A stretch of 64,000 nt of DNA from Limnohabitans sp. Rim47 (GTDB lineage Bacteria > Pseudomonadota > Gammaproteobacteria > Burkholderiales > Burkholderiaceae_C), in NCBI RefSeq assembly GCF_001517545.1, contig NZ_FBYA01000002.1:218960-282959 (forward strand), written 5' to 3'. Positions 8,241 through 16,316 of this stretch are shown here, piece by piece. The notes under the pieces are model-generated. The model was not told where the DNA came from, searched no databases, and saw nothing but the letters and a program-made list of their open reading frames with translations. The position numbers were made by a program, and so were the translations under genes. Every line of letters starts with the position of its first letter. Position 1 is the stretch's first letter.

Positions 8241-8843
8241 TCAGGCTCCTTGTTTGGCTTGGTTACCGTAAGCGGTGCCCCAGCCCCAGACTTCGGCACC
8301 CTTGCCTCGGCTGATCACACGGCCGCGCAAGATGTCGGTGATGACATCGCCGTCACCGGCGAGCAGCGCTTTGGTCGAGCACATTTCGGCGCAAGCCGGC
8401 AGCTTGCCTTCGGCCAGGCGGTTGCGGCCGTATTTCTCGAACTCGGACTGGCTGCCATGCTCTTCAGGGCCACCGGCGCAAAAGGTGCACTTGTCCATCT
8501 TGCCGCGCACACCAAAAGTGCCTTGGCTTGGGAACTGGGGGGCACCAAACGGGCAGGCATACGAGCAGTAGCCGCAGCCAATGCAGATGTCCTTGTCGTG
8601 CAGAACCACGCCTTCTTCGGTTTTGTAGAAGCAGTTGACCGGGCAGACCGCCATGCAAGGTGCATCAGAGCAGTGCATGCAGGCGACCGAGATCGACTTT
8701 TCACCGGGAACGCCGTCGTTCAAGGTGACCACGCGACGGCGGTTCACACCCCACGGGACTTCGTGTTCGTTTTTACAAGCGGTGACGCAGCCGTTGCATT
8801 CGATGCAGCGCTCTGCATCGCAAATAAATTTCATTCGTGCCAT
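8241..8843 (-). CDS. fdhB: Formate dehydrogenase iron-sulfur (beta) subunit
   Basis: Electron-transfer subunit of 200 residues joining the molybdo-subunit to the cytochrome. Four [4Fe-4S] cysteine groups of the FdnH/DmsB type are visible: Cys13/16/19/23, Cys55/58/63/67, Cys87/90/93/97, and a group beginning at Cys119/122. E. coli FdnH (about 290 residues) has a C-terminal membrane anchor. This protein ends without one, so attachment must come from the cytochrome subunit. It has no signal peptide and probably rides out with the Tat-exported alpha subunit. It is 10 bp downstream of the alpha subunit gene. Confidence 0.92.
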   Translation of the reverse strand: MARMKFICDAERCIECNGCVTACKNEHEVPWGVNRRRVVTLNDGVPGEKSISVACMHCSDAPCMAVCPVNCFYKTEEGVVLHDKDICIGCGYCSYACPFGAPQFPSQGTFGVRGKMDKCTFCAGGPEEHGSQSEFEKYGRNRLAEGKLPACAEMCSTKALLAGDGDVITDILRGRVISRGKGAEVWGWGTAYGNQAKQGA

Positions 8844-8853
8844 CGTGTTCTCC

Positions 8854-11814
8854 TCAAGCCTTCTCGATGTTGCAGATGGTGGTCTTGGTCTCTTGCATCA
8901 TGGTGACGCTGTCATAACCGTAGGTAGTGGCGGTGTTGACCGCTTCGCCGCGCACGATGGGCGCGGCCCCTTTGGGGTAGTGCGCCAACATGTCGGCACC
9001 TTGCCAACGACCCGAGAAGTGGAAAGGCATCCACACCGTGCCGGTGTCCACGCGCTCGGTGACCAAGGCCTGCACGTTCAGGCGTGCGCCGGTAGCACCC
9101 AACAGCCAGACGCGGTCGCCATTGCGAATGCCACGGTCAGCGGCTGTCTTGGGGTTGATCTCGACAAAAGCCTCTTGTTGCAACTCGGCCAGCCAAGGGT
9201 TGGATCGGGTTTCTTCGCCGCCGCCTTCGTACTCGACCAAACGTCCCGAGGTCAGGATGAGCGGGTACTTTTCGTGCGCCTTGTCGGCGATGTTTTTGTC
9301 CTGCACGGTTTTGTACAAGGTGGGCAGACGCCAGAAGGCTTTTTTGTCGTCGTGCGTGGGGTACTTGGCCATCATGTCCGGACGGGTGCCGTACAAAGGC
9401 TCACGATGCTGCGGAATAGGGTCGGGGAAGTTCCAGACCACAGCACGCGCTTTGGCGTTGCCGAATGGGTGGCAGCCGTGTTCTTTCATGAACACGCGGA
9501 TCATGCCGCCCGAAGAATCGGTCTTCCAGTTCTTGCCTTCGGCCGCTGTTTTTTCGCCTTCGGTCAACTCGTCCCACCAGCCCAGTTTTTTCAGCAGGAT
9601 GTGGTCAAGCTCAGGGTAGCCGGTGGTGATGTCAGCGCCCATAGAATGCGAGCCGTCTTCGGCCAGCAGGCTCTTGCCTTCACGCTCCACACCGAAGTTG
9701 GCGCGGAAGTTTCCGCCGCCATCCATGACGTGCTTGGACGTGTCGTACAAATTGGGGGAGCCAGGGTGCTTGAGCTCGGGCGTGCCGTAGCAAGGCCAAG
9801 GCAGGCCAAAGTAATCACCCGTGAAGTCGTAGCCGGTTTCCTTGTCTTTGCCGCCTTTGGCCTTCAAGGTTTTCACATCAAACACATTCATGTTCTTCAT
9901 GTGGGCCTTCAGGCGCTCAGGGCTCTGACCGGTGTAGCCGATGGTCCAGACGCACTTGTTGATTTCGCGCAGGATATCTTCGGGCATGGGCTCGTCCATG
10001 CCCTTGACCTTTTGCATTTTGTAGTTCTTGGACAGCTCTTTGCCAAAGCCCAGCTTGTCGGCGAACTGCTGCATGATCATGTGATCGCTGCGGCTTTCCC
10101 ACAAAGGATCAATGACCTTCTCGCGCCACTGCAAGGAGCGGTTGGACGCGGTGCACGAACCGCTGGTTTCAAACTGCGTGGCTGCTGGCAGCAGGTACAC
10201 GGCGCGGTTAGGGTTCAGGTCTTCGGCCTTGCCCGGCATCGCGGCCATGGCGGCTGTGGCCGATGGATAAGGATCAACCACCACCAACAAGTCAAGCTTG
10301 TCCATGGCGCGCTTCATGTCCAGACCGCGGGTCTGCGAGTTGGGGGCATGGCCCCAATAAAAGACGCCGCGCAGGTTGCTGTCTTGGTCAATCAGCTCGT
10401 TGTTCTCAAGCACACCGTCAATCCAGCGGGACACGGTGATGCCGTTTTTGCCCATCATGGCGGGGCTGGCAAACTGCTTTTTGATCCACTCAAAATCAAC
10501 GCCCCAAGCCTTGGCGAAGTGCTTCCACGAGCCTTCGGCCAAGCCGTAATAACCGGGCAGAGAGTCCGGGTTGGGGCCAACATCGGTCGCGCCTTGCACG
10601 TTGTCGTGGCCACGAAAAATGTTGGTGCCGCCGCCGGACTTGCCGACGTTGCCCAAAGCCAGCTGCAAGATGCATGAAGCACGCACGATGGCGTTGCCAA
10701 TGGTGTGTTGGGTCTGGCCCATGCACCAGACGATGGTGCCGGGATTGTTCTCGTGCAGCATCTTGGCGATCTTGAAGACTTGGTCTTCTTTGACGCCACA
10801 GGCTTCTTCCACCTTATCGGGTGTCCATTTGGCCAGCACCTCGGCTTTGATCGCGTCCATGCCATAGACACGGTCGTTGATGTATTTTTTGTCTTCCCAG
10901 CCGTTTTTGAAGATGTGAAACAACACACCAAACAGGAACGGTATGTCGGTGCCTGAACGGATGCGCACGTACTCGTCAGCCTTGGCTGCAGTACGGGTGA
11001 AGCGTGGATCGACCACGATCATCTTGCAGCCGTTTTCTTTGGCGTGCAGCATGTGCAACATGGAAACAGGGTGCGCTTCGGCCGCATTGGAGCCAATGTA
11101 CAAAGCGACCTTGCTGTTTTGCATGTCGTTGTACGAGTTGGTCATGGCGCCATAACCCCACGTGTTGGCCACACCGGCCACTGTGGTGGAGTGGCAAATG
11201 CGGGCTTGGTGGTCGCAGTTGTTGGTGCCCCAGAAGCTGACAAACTTGCGCAGCAAATAGGCCTGCTCGTTGTTGTGCTTGGAAGAACCGATGAAGTACA
11301 CGCTGTCTGGGCCGCTGGCTTTGCGCAGCTCCAACATCTTGGCACTGATCTCGGTCAGGGCTGTGTCCCAGCTGATGCGCTCGTACTTGCCGTTGACCAA
11401 CTTCATGGGGTAACGCAGGCGGTATTCGCCGTGGCCGTGCTCGCGCAGAGCAGCACCTTTGGCGCAGTGGGCGCCGAGGTTGATTGGCGAATCAAAGACC
11501 GCCTCTTGGCGGACCCAGACACCGTTTTCGACAACCGCATCGACCGCGCAACCCACAGAGCAGTGTGTGCAGATGGTGCGTTTGACTTCAACCTTGCCAG
11601 CCCCCAGGATGGCTGCGCCAGTCGCGGCTTGGGCTTTTTGCACCAAGCTCAGCTGCGATGCGGCCAGGCCCACGCCGACACCCAAACCAGAACGGCGCAA
11701 AAAGCTGCGTCGATCCAATGTGGGCAAAGCTTGCGACAAACCACGGCGCAGGCTGTGGATGAAAGGGGAAGATGCGACACCGGCCGTGCCGGTTTGTTTT
11801 TTGGTCAGCAACAT
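8854..11814 (-). CDS. fdhA: Respiratory formate dehydrogenase catalytic (alpha) subunit, Cys type
   Basis: Oxidises formate to CO2 at a bis-pterin Mo (or W) site. The 986-residue protein starts with a Tat signal (RRSFLRRSG near residues 35-43). The proximal [4Fe-4S] ligands are Cys82, Cys85, Cys89 and Cys117, with the electron-relay Lys119 beside them. The metal ligand is Cys207 in ARICHSTTVAG, where the E. coli enzymes have selenocysteine, so no Sec machinery is needed. A molybdopterin dinucleotide-binding domain forms the C-terminus. The frame opens at 11901, but MLLTKKQTG at 11814 is the better start. The gene lies between the Tat peptide gene and the beta subunit. Confidence 0.94.
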   Translation of the reverse strand: MLLTKKQTGTAGVASSPFIHSLRRGLSQALPTLDRRSFLRRSGLGVGVGLAASQLSLVQKAQAATGAAILGAGKVEVKRTICTHCSVGCAVDAVVENGVWVRQEAVFDSPINLGAHCAKGAALREHGHGEYRLRYPMKLVNGKYERISWDTALTEISAKMLELRKASGPDSVYFIGSSKHNNEQAYLLRKFVSFWGTNNCDHQARICHSTTVAGVANTWGYGAMTNSYNDMQNSKVALYIGSNAAEAHPVSMLHMLHAKENGCKMIVVDPRFTRTAAKADEYVRIRSGTDIPFLFGVLFHIFKNGWEDKKYINDRVYGMDAIKAEVLAKWTPDKVEEACGVKEDQVFKIAKMLHENNPGTIVWCMGQTQHTIGNAIVRASCILQLALGNVGKSGGGTNIFRGHDNVQGATDVGPNPDSLPGYYGLAEGSWKHFAKAWGVDFEWIKKQFASPAMMGKNGITVSRWIDGVLENNELIDQDSNLRGVFYWGHAPNSQTRGLDMKRAMDKLDLLVVVDPYPSATAAMAAMPGKAEDLNPNRAVYLLPAATQFETSGSCTASNRSLQWREKVIDPLWESRSDHMIMQQFADKLGFGKELSKNYKMQKVKGMDEPMPEDILREINKCVWTIGYTGQSPERLKAHMKNMNVFDVKTLKAKGGKDKETGYDFTGDYFGLPWPCYGTPELKHPGSPNLYDTSKHVMDGGGNFRANFGVEREGKSLLAEDGSHSMGADITTGYPELDHILLKKLGWWDELTEGEKTAAEGKNWKTDSSGGMIRVFMKEHGCHPFGNAKARAVVWNFPDPIPQHREPLYGTRPDMMAKYPTHDDKKAFWRLPTLYKTVQDKNIADKAHEKYPLILTSGRLVEYEGGGEETRSNPWLAELQQEAFVEINPKTAADRGIRNGDRVWLLGATGARLNVQALVTERVDTGTVWMPFHFSGRWQGADMLAHYPKGAAPIVRGEAVNTATTYGYDSVTMMQETKTTICNIEKA

Positions 11815-11860
11815 GGAGGGCTCCAGTTGGAAATGAACAGGAAAGAGAGCGAAGGAGAAA

Positions 11861-12067
11861 TCAGACGCGGGTGGTCTTGTAGTACTGCTGAACGTGTTCA
11901 CTCAGCATGTAACCACCACCGCGTGTAGGTTTTGGCAAGGCCACAGCCACGGGGACTGCCTGCTTGACAACACCCGGCAAAACAGCGGACACAGCGGCTA
12001 CAGCGCCAACGGTTGCAGCGCCCGAAAACAGGCTGCGACGCGAAAGAGGGGAAGTTTTGGAAGACAT
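11861..12067 (-). CDS. Formate dehydrogenase-region Tat target peptide (FdhX type)
   Basis: A 68-residue protein that is mostly a twin-arginine signal (SRRSLFSGAATVGAVAAVSA), followed by a short tail ending in MLSEHVQQYYKTTRV. It matches the small formate dehydrogenase-region Tat target family, which nearly always sits directly upstream of an fdhA-type gene, as here (46 bp). The biochemical role is not settled; a structural or maturation subunit of the exported enzyme is plausible. It is the first gene of the respiratory fdh operon. The ATG at 12067 follows a TGGAG ribosome site. Confidence 0.85.
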   Translation of the reverse strand: MSSKTSPLSRRSLFSGAATVGAVAAVSAVLPGVVKQAVPVAVALPKPTRGGGYMLSEHVQQYYKTTRV

Positions 12068-12096
12068 CAGAGACTCCAGGTAATGTTCAGCAAAAC

Positions 12097-12120
12097 AACT
12101 AATGGCCTAGGCAATTAGTT
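12097..12120. promoter_or_regulatory. Near-perfect 24-bp palindrome upstream of the fdh operon
   Basis: Arms AACTAAT (12097-12103) and ATTAGTT (12114-12120) surround a core centred on CCTAGG. Only one symmetric base pair is mismatched. It lies 30 bp before the first codon of the Tat peptide gene, inside an AT-rich 252-bp intergenic region (12068-12319), as expected for an operator of a dimeric regulator. A second, weaker inverted repeat (AATGAGC/GCTCATT) is at 12198-12219. I found no convincing sigma-70 or sigma-54 promoter. Confidence 0.55.
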
Positions 12121-12319
12121 TCATAGGACATGTTAACCGCGTCAATGGTGCTGCTCAAGGTCATAAACCCTTATGTGACTTGGGTACATGCTCAAATAAT
12201 GAGCACCAAAAAGCTCATTTTCAACACGGCCAACTGCAGGACTCAGCGCAAGTGCTTGATCTTTTTAAGATTCAACTTTCAGATGACAGTTTCTCAACTC
12301 AAAACACAAATTTTTTCAA

Positions 12320-12946
12320 TCAAGCAACCAAGTCGAATCCTTGTGACTCCACGCTGATGAAGGCTTCGGTGAAGGCGGCCAGCCGCGCATAAAAAACCGC
12401 CCGGGGCTGGGATTGCAGGGTCTGGCACATCGCGGGCAACCAAGATTGGACATGCTGGGTAAAAAACGCCTGCTGGCGGGTCAGGTTGGACACCGCTACG
12501 TCATCGCCCGCGATCAGGAAGCGCATGACCTCAAACACATAAGCCACATGGTCTTCGGTTTCAAACATGTCCTCGCTGCGGGCCAAACCGAGTTCGGCCA
12601 AGTCATCGCGCAAACGCACCAGTGGTTTTTCATTCAGAAAACCACTCAGGTAATGCGAGCCAAACAGATACACCTCGGGCTTGCCCACGCCGCCAAAGAG
12701 GCTGGTGAATTCTGCGGCAATCTGAGATTGGCTCAGGCTGCGGGCACTGGACACCAGCTCGCGCCAGGGCTCCTCCAAAAAGCCGCCGGCATCGGGTGCT
12801 TCGGTCACGGCCACTTGCAACTGGCTCAGCAGCTCGGCGCTGGGCGCTTGGTAATACAGCAGCGACAGCAGGCCATAGACTTCGGCGCGGGCGGTCTCTT
12901 CGTCCAGCGCGTGGCTGCTGGTGGACAGGTTCAGGTCTTGGCTCAT
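12320..12946 (-). CDS. TorD/DmsD-family molybdoenzyme chaperone
   Basis: A cytosolic all-helical chaperone of 208 residues that would bind the Tat signal or apo-form of the formate dehydrogenase until cofactor insertion. Family features include YGLLSLLYY near the N-terminus, EFTSLFGG, and the EDHVAYVFEVMRFLI segment. The frame runs further upstream, but MSQDLNLSTSS at 12946 is the plausible start, 10 bp after the upstream poly-ferredoxin gene. It is the last gene before the intergenic region preceding the respiratory fdh operon. Confidence 0.85.
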   Translation of the reverse strand: MSQDLNLSTSSHALDEETARAEVYGLLSLLYYQAPSAELLSQLQVAVTEAPDAGGFLEEPWRELVSSARSLSQSQIAAEFTSLFGGVGKPEVYLFGSHYLSGFLNEKPLVRLRDDLAELGLARSEDMFETEDHVAYVFEVMRFLIAGDDVAVSNLTRQQAFFTQHVQSWLPAMCQTLQSQPRAVFYARLAAFTEAFISVESQGFDLVA

Positions 12947-12956
12947 GGCAAAAAAA

Positions 12957-15107
12957 TCATTGGGGTTTGGAAGGCGACTGGGTGCCGCTGATGTGGACCT
13001 GGTTGGCGTCGGTGAACATGTCCACGACGCGACAGTCACCACACATTTTGAGGCGCTCGAGGGCCGCGCCCTGGAACATGCTGTGCCCTGCCAGACGGCC
13101 CAGCATAGTCTCGATGCCTTTGAGGGTGCCAAAAGGTTTGCTGCAACGAATGCAGGCATAGGGCGGGCTGCCGTGCAGCACGCGCGGTTGCTGGCGCTCG
13201 GGCACCAGCGACAGCCTAGACTGCAGCGCGATCGCGTCTTCAGGGCAGGTCTTGGCACACAAACCGCATTGCACACAGTTCTTCTCGACAAACCGGATCT
13301 CGGGCTGTAGCGGGTTGTCCTGCAGGGCTGACGACGGGCAAGCGCCGACGCAGCTCATGCACAGCGTGCATTTGCTGCCGTCGACCGTGATGGTGCCCAG
13401 TGGCGACCCTGCGGCGGGCAAGTCGAGTGCTTTGGGGCGAGTGGTTTCGTCCAGCGCCATCACGGGGGACTGGGCCATCAAATGGTCGATGACCAGCTCT
13501 AGGTTGCTGCGCTTTTCGGCTTGCACCGCATGGCGGGCGGCGATGGCCGGGCCTGTGGGCATGGCAGAAGCCTTGCGGCTGCGGGCACACAGTCGCTGCA
13601 AATCCCCGTCCAAAGAAGATGCGGTTTTTGCCTCGATTAATTGGAAGTGAACGCCGGTATAGCCCAGGCCGTTCAGCAGGCTTTGGGCCACGGCCATTTG
13701 TTCCATCAGCGCAGCGCGGTACTGCGGCGCTTCTTCGTGCGTGAGCAAGACCATGACTTGCCGTGCGCCATAGGCCACAGCCGACAGCCACAGCTCCATG
13801 CCCACGCTGGCCGTGTGCCACAAGGCCACTGGCATCACGCGGGCGGGCACACCTTGCATGACGCCCAGCCGCGCACCCCGGCCCAGCTCGTCGATCAAGG
13901 CCTGGCCACCGTCCTGGCTGTGCAAGAGCAAAGCGGCATCTCGCCCGCCTGCGGCCTGGTAGGTACCCAACAAGCTGCGGATCTTGGCGCCCTGCTCTGC
14001 CGGGCGCGGGTAGGCGTAGGTGAGTGCGCCTGTGGGGCAAGCCGTGGTGCAGGCACCACAGCCCACGCACAGGTTGGGGTTGACCACGATTTGCTGGCGG
14101 CTTTTGTCGGAGCGCACGGCTTCGGCCGAGCAGATGTCGATGCACGCATTGCAGCCGACTTGCTCGTTGCGGCTGTGAGCGCAGAGCTTTTGTTTGTACG
14201 CAAAGAAACGGGGTTTTTCAAACTCGCCAACCAGTTCACGCACTTTCAGCAAAGTTTTCAGGTCTTGGCCATCCCAGCGGAAATAGCCTTGGGGCAAAGC
14301 GTGCGCGCTGAAAGTAGGCGAGGCTTGGTCACCGCGCAAGTCCAGCACCACATCGAAGCGCTCGGTTTGGGGACGGGCAGCGCGGGTGAAATCGATGGCG
14401 CCTGCGGCCTCGCACACCTTGACGCAGTCGCGATGCGAGCTGCAGCGCGACAAGTCGATCTGGTAGTCAAGGCCAATGGCCTGTTCCGGGCAAGCGGCGA
14501 CGCAAGCGTTGCAGCGGGTGCACAGGTCCAGGTCAATCGGGTTGCTGGCGTCCCACGACACGTCAAACGCGCCCAACCAGCCCTTCAGGCTTTGCAAACG
14601 CCCGGCCAACACCGGAAAGCGCCGCTCTTGGCTGCCGCCGGCCTTGCCCGGGCCCTGGGTAAATACGGTGACTTGCATCGCATCCGACAAGAAGCCCGCC
14701 GCGTGCTCGGCGGCATCCATGGCACCGATGATGAGCACGCGCCCTTCGCTTTTGTAAGTGACGGTAGGGACCGGCTCGGGCTCGGGCAGACGGGCTGCGG
14801 CCAGCAAGGCGGCCATTTTGGGCATGGCGTATTCGGCTTCACGGCCCCAACCACCGGTTTCGCGGATGTTGACAAAGCGAATGGGGGAGATCGCGCCCTC
14901 GGTCTGCTCGGCCAGTTCACTGAAAAGGCGTTTTTCCTGGGTGCAGGCCACCACCACGGTCTCACCGGTTTTCACGGCTTTCTGAAATTGCCCAGCCTCA
15001 CGGCGGCACAAGGTCGTGTGCAGCGTCAGGTCTTCACCCAGTGCTTTGCCCAGGGCTTGGGCTTGCAGGGGCATGGTTTGGTTGCAGTTGCAAATCAGGG
15101 TGGTCAT
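12957..15107 (-). CDS. Poly-[4Fe-4S] protein with HdrA-like N-terminus
   Basis: A 716-residue soluble iron-sulfur protein conserved beside formate dehydrogenases in betaproteobacteria. The N-terminus (ICNCNQTM, LCRREAGQ, VVVACTQEKR) follows the cysteine pattern of the HdrA N-terminal cluster domain. A Rossmann-like strand follows (RVLIIGAMDAAEH), without an intact GxGxxG. Ferredoxin clusters follow at Cys196/199/202/206, a group around Cys222/228/232, Cys309/319/322/326 and Cys347/350/353/357; then a helical domain, two more clusters near 590-640, and a late CIRC/CGDC pair. It probably relays electrons to or from the formate dehydrogenases; that is inference. Its start overlaps the DUF3306 gene by 74 bp. 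Confidence 0.85.
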   Translation of the reverse strand: MTTLICNCNQTMPLQAQALGKALGEDLTLHTTLCRREAGQFQKAVKTGETVVVACTQEKRLFSELAEQTEGAISPIRFVNIRETGGWGREAEYAMPKMAALLAAARLPEPEPVPTVTYKSEGRVLIIGAMDAAEHAAGFLSDAMQVTVFTQGPGKAGGSQERRFPVLAGRLQSLKGWLGAFDVSWDASNPIDLDLCTRCNACVAACPEQAIGLDYQIDLSRCSSHRDCVKVCEAAGAIDFTRAARPQTERFDVVLDLRGDQASPTFSAHALPQGYFRWDGQDLKTLLKVRELVGEFEKPRFFAYKQKLCAHSRNEQVGCNACIDICSAEAVRSDKSRQQIVVNPNLCVGCGACTTACPTGALTYAYPRPAEQGAKIRSLLGTYQAAGGRDAALLLHSQDGGQALIDELGRGARLGVMQGVPARVMPVALWHTASVGMELWLSAVAYGARQVMVLLTHEEAPQYRAALMEQMAVAQSLLNGLGYTGVHFQLIEAKTASSLDGDLQRLCARSRKASAMPTGPAIAARHAVQAEKRSNLELVIDHLMAQSPVMALDETTRPKALDLPAAGSPLGTITVDGSKCTLCMSCVGACPSSALQDNPLQPEIRFVEKNCVQCGLCAKTCPEDAIALQSRLSLVPERQQPRVLHGSPPYACIRCSKPFGTLKGIETMLGRLAGHSMFQGAALERLKMCGDCRVVDMFTDANQVHISGTQSPSKPQ

Positions 15108-15732
15108 GTTCTATCGGTTCGGATGCCTGCAGCGCCGGAGTGGGCTGCGGTGCCTGGGTCATTGGGGATGGCGGCGACTGTGCCACAAGTGGCGAGCCTT
15201 CCGGCGCGTCAGGACTTTGGTCAGGGTTTTCCTGTACGTCGGTCGCATCGGCATGGGGCGTGTCGATCTGGGCCTTTTTAGGGAACAGGTTCAACAACTC
15301 GGCACCGACCATTTTTTCGAGCATGCCCGCAGGCAAAGGGTCTGGGGTGTTGTAGTCGCCGATGTAGATGTCGAGTCCATCCATCACGTTGAAGTGCGGA
15401 TCGGTGAAAAGTTTTTTCATGGCCGCGTTGCGCACCTCACCAGGCACCCCTTGGCGCATGAACGTCTGAAAGTCAGAGGATGGCGTCAGCCCTTGCACGT
15501 CTTGCATGGTGGGCACTGGGGCTTGCGGCCCCTCGGCAGGTGCATTGGTGGCAACCAAGGCCGATCTCGCTGCGGTGCTTGGCTGTGGCTGTGGTTGTTC
15601 GTTAGCCCGAAGCTGGGGCAAAACGGCTGACGGAGCCGTTTGAGGTGGCTTGGCGGGCTCGGTCTTTGGCGTCTCGTTGGTATCAAGGCCCTGCTTGCGA
15701 CGCGACCAACGACTTAAAAAGTGATCGCTCAT
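15034..15732 (-). CDS. DUF3306 protein
   Basis: A 232-residue protein starting MSDHFLSRWSRRKQ, the DUF3306 signature. A Pro/Gln/Ala-rich linker follows, then a conserved core near residues 88-145 (DFQTFMRQGVPGEVRNAAMK to PDPLPAGMLEKM), and a Pro-rich low-complexity tail. No signal peptide, so cytosolic. Function unknown. It always travels with DUF3305 and formate dehydrogenase genes, pointing to assembly or electron delivery. Its start overlaps the DUF3305 stop by 4 bp and its end overlaps the next gene by 74 bp, so translation is coupled. Confidence 0.8.
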   Translation of the reverse strand: MSDHFLSRWSRRKQGLDTNETPKTEPAKPPQTAPSAVLPQLRANEQPQPQPSTAARSALVATNAPAEGPQAPVPTMQDVQGLTPSSDFQTFMRQGVPGEVRNAAMKKLFTDPHFNVMDGLDIYIGDYNTPDPLPAGMLEKMVGAELLNLFPKKAQIDTPHADATDVQENPDQSPDAPEGSPLVAQSPPSPMTQAPQPTPALQASEPIEHDHPDLQLQPNHAPASPSPGQSTG

Positions 15733-16286
15733 GGGACCGGCCTTGCGCCTTTGCGTTTGCTGTCGGTGCTGACAGAGACGGGTTGGCCAAAACGGTCGGT
15801 CAGGCGCTGAAAACTCTGCGGGCGTTGGCGCTTTTTTTCTTCAGGTACAAAGTGCTGCTCGGCGAAAGCACGCATCCACTCGACCACGTCGGGAGAGGCC
15901 ACTGCGGTTTCTACGGTTTCCTGTGCGTCCAGCCAACGGCCTGCATCGTGGTAACTCAGGCTCACGGCTTGTGGCACGGCCAGCGGCTCGCTGCCGTCTT
16001 CGGCGTCGATGACTCGCCACATGACGAAGTAGCACGGTGTGGGCGAGGTGGCATTGAGCCAATAGCCTTCGGCATCGTCGGCAAAAAGCGTCACCGACCA
16101 GCCAGGGTGAAGCCAAAGCGACTCCGTCTCAGCTTGGCGCAGCTTGCGGGGGGCTGCGCCAAAGCCGGCTTCGTTGGGCACCACATCGGCCAGCACCCAA
16201 CGCCAAGCTTGCCAACGCGCCATGGGCCCTTGCACCGCCTCTCGGCGCATCAAAACAGCCACGTCAATTTGCGGACGAGAAGACAT
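15729..16286 (-). CDS. DUF3305 protein
   Basis: A 185-residue cytosolic protein of the DUF3305 family, recognised by the opening IDVAVLMRREAVQGPMARW, the WHPGW-like LWLHPGWSVTLFADDAEGYW segment, and the PCYFVMWRV core. The C-terminal tail is basic. The biochemical role is unknown. In many proteobacteria it heads the block DUF3305-DUF3306-ferredoxin-TorD-Tat peptide-formate dehydrogenase, exactly the order here. It follows the histidine kinase gene by 30 bp on the same strand. Confidence 0.8.
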   Translation of the reverse strand: MSSRPQIDVAVLMRREAVQGPMARWQAWRWVLADVVPNEAGFGAAPRKLRQAETESLWLHPGWSVTLFADDAEGYWLNATSPTPCYFVMWRVIDAEDGSEPLAVPQAVSLSYHDAGRWLDAQETVETAVASPDVVEWMRAFAEQHFVPEEKKRQRPQSFQRLTDRFGQPVSVSTDSKRKGARPVP

Positions 16287-16316
16287 GAACAGCTAAACCC
16301 TTGGAGAAATGGAACA

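Noticed and set aside
8635..10677. Long open frame antisense to fdhA (680 codons)
   Set aside because: It mirrors codon bias of the GC-rich real gene on the other strand, has no recognisable domain, and overlaps a gene with clear catalytic motifs.
8854..11814. Selenocysteine codon and SECIS element in fdhA
   Set aside because: The metal-ligand position is an ordinary cysteine codon in an uninterrupted frame, as in fdsA.
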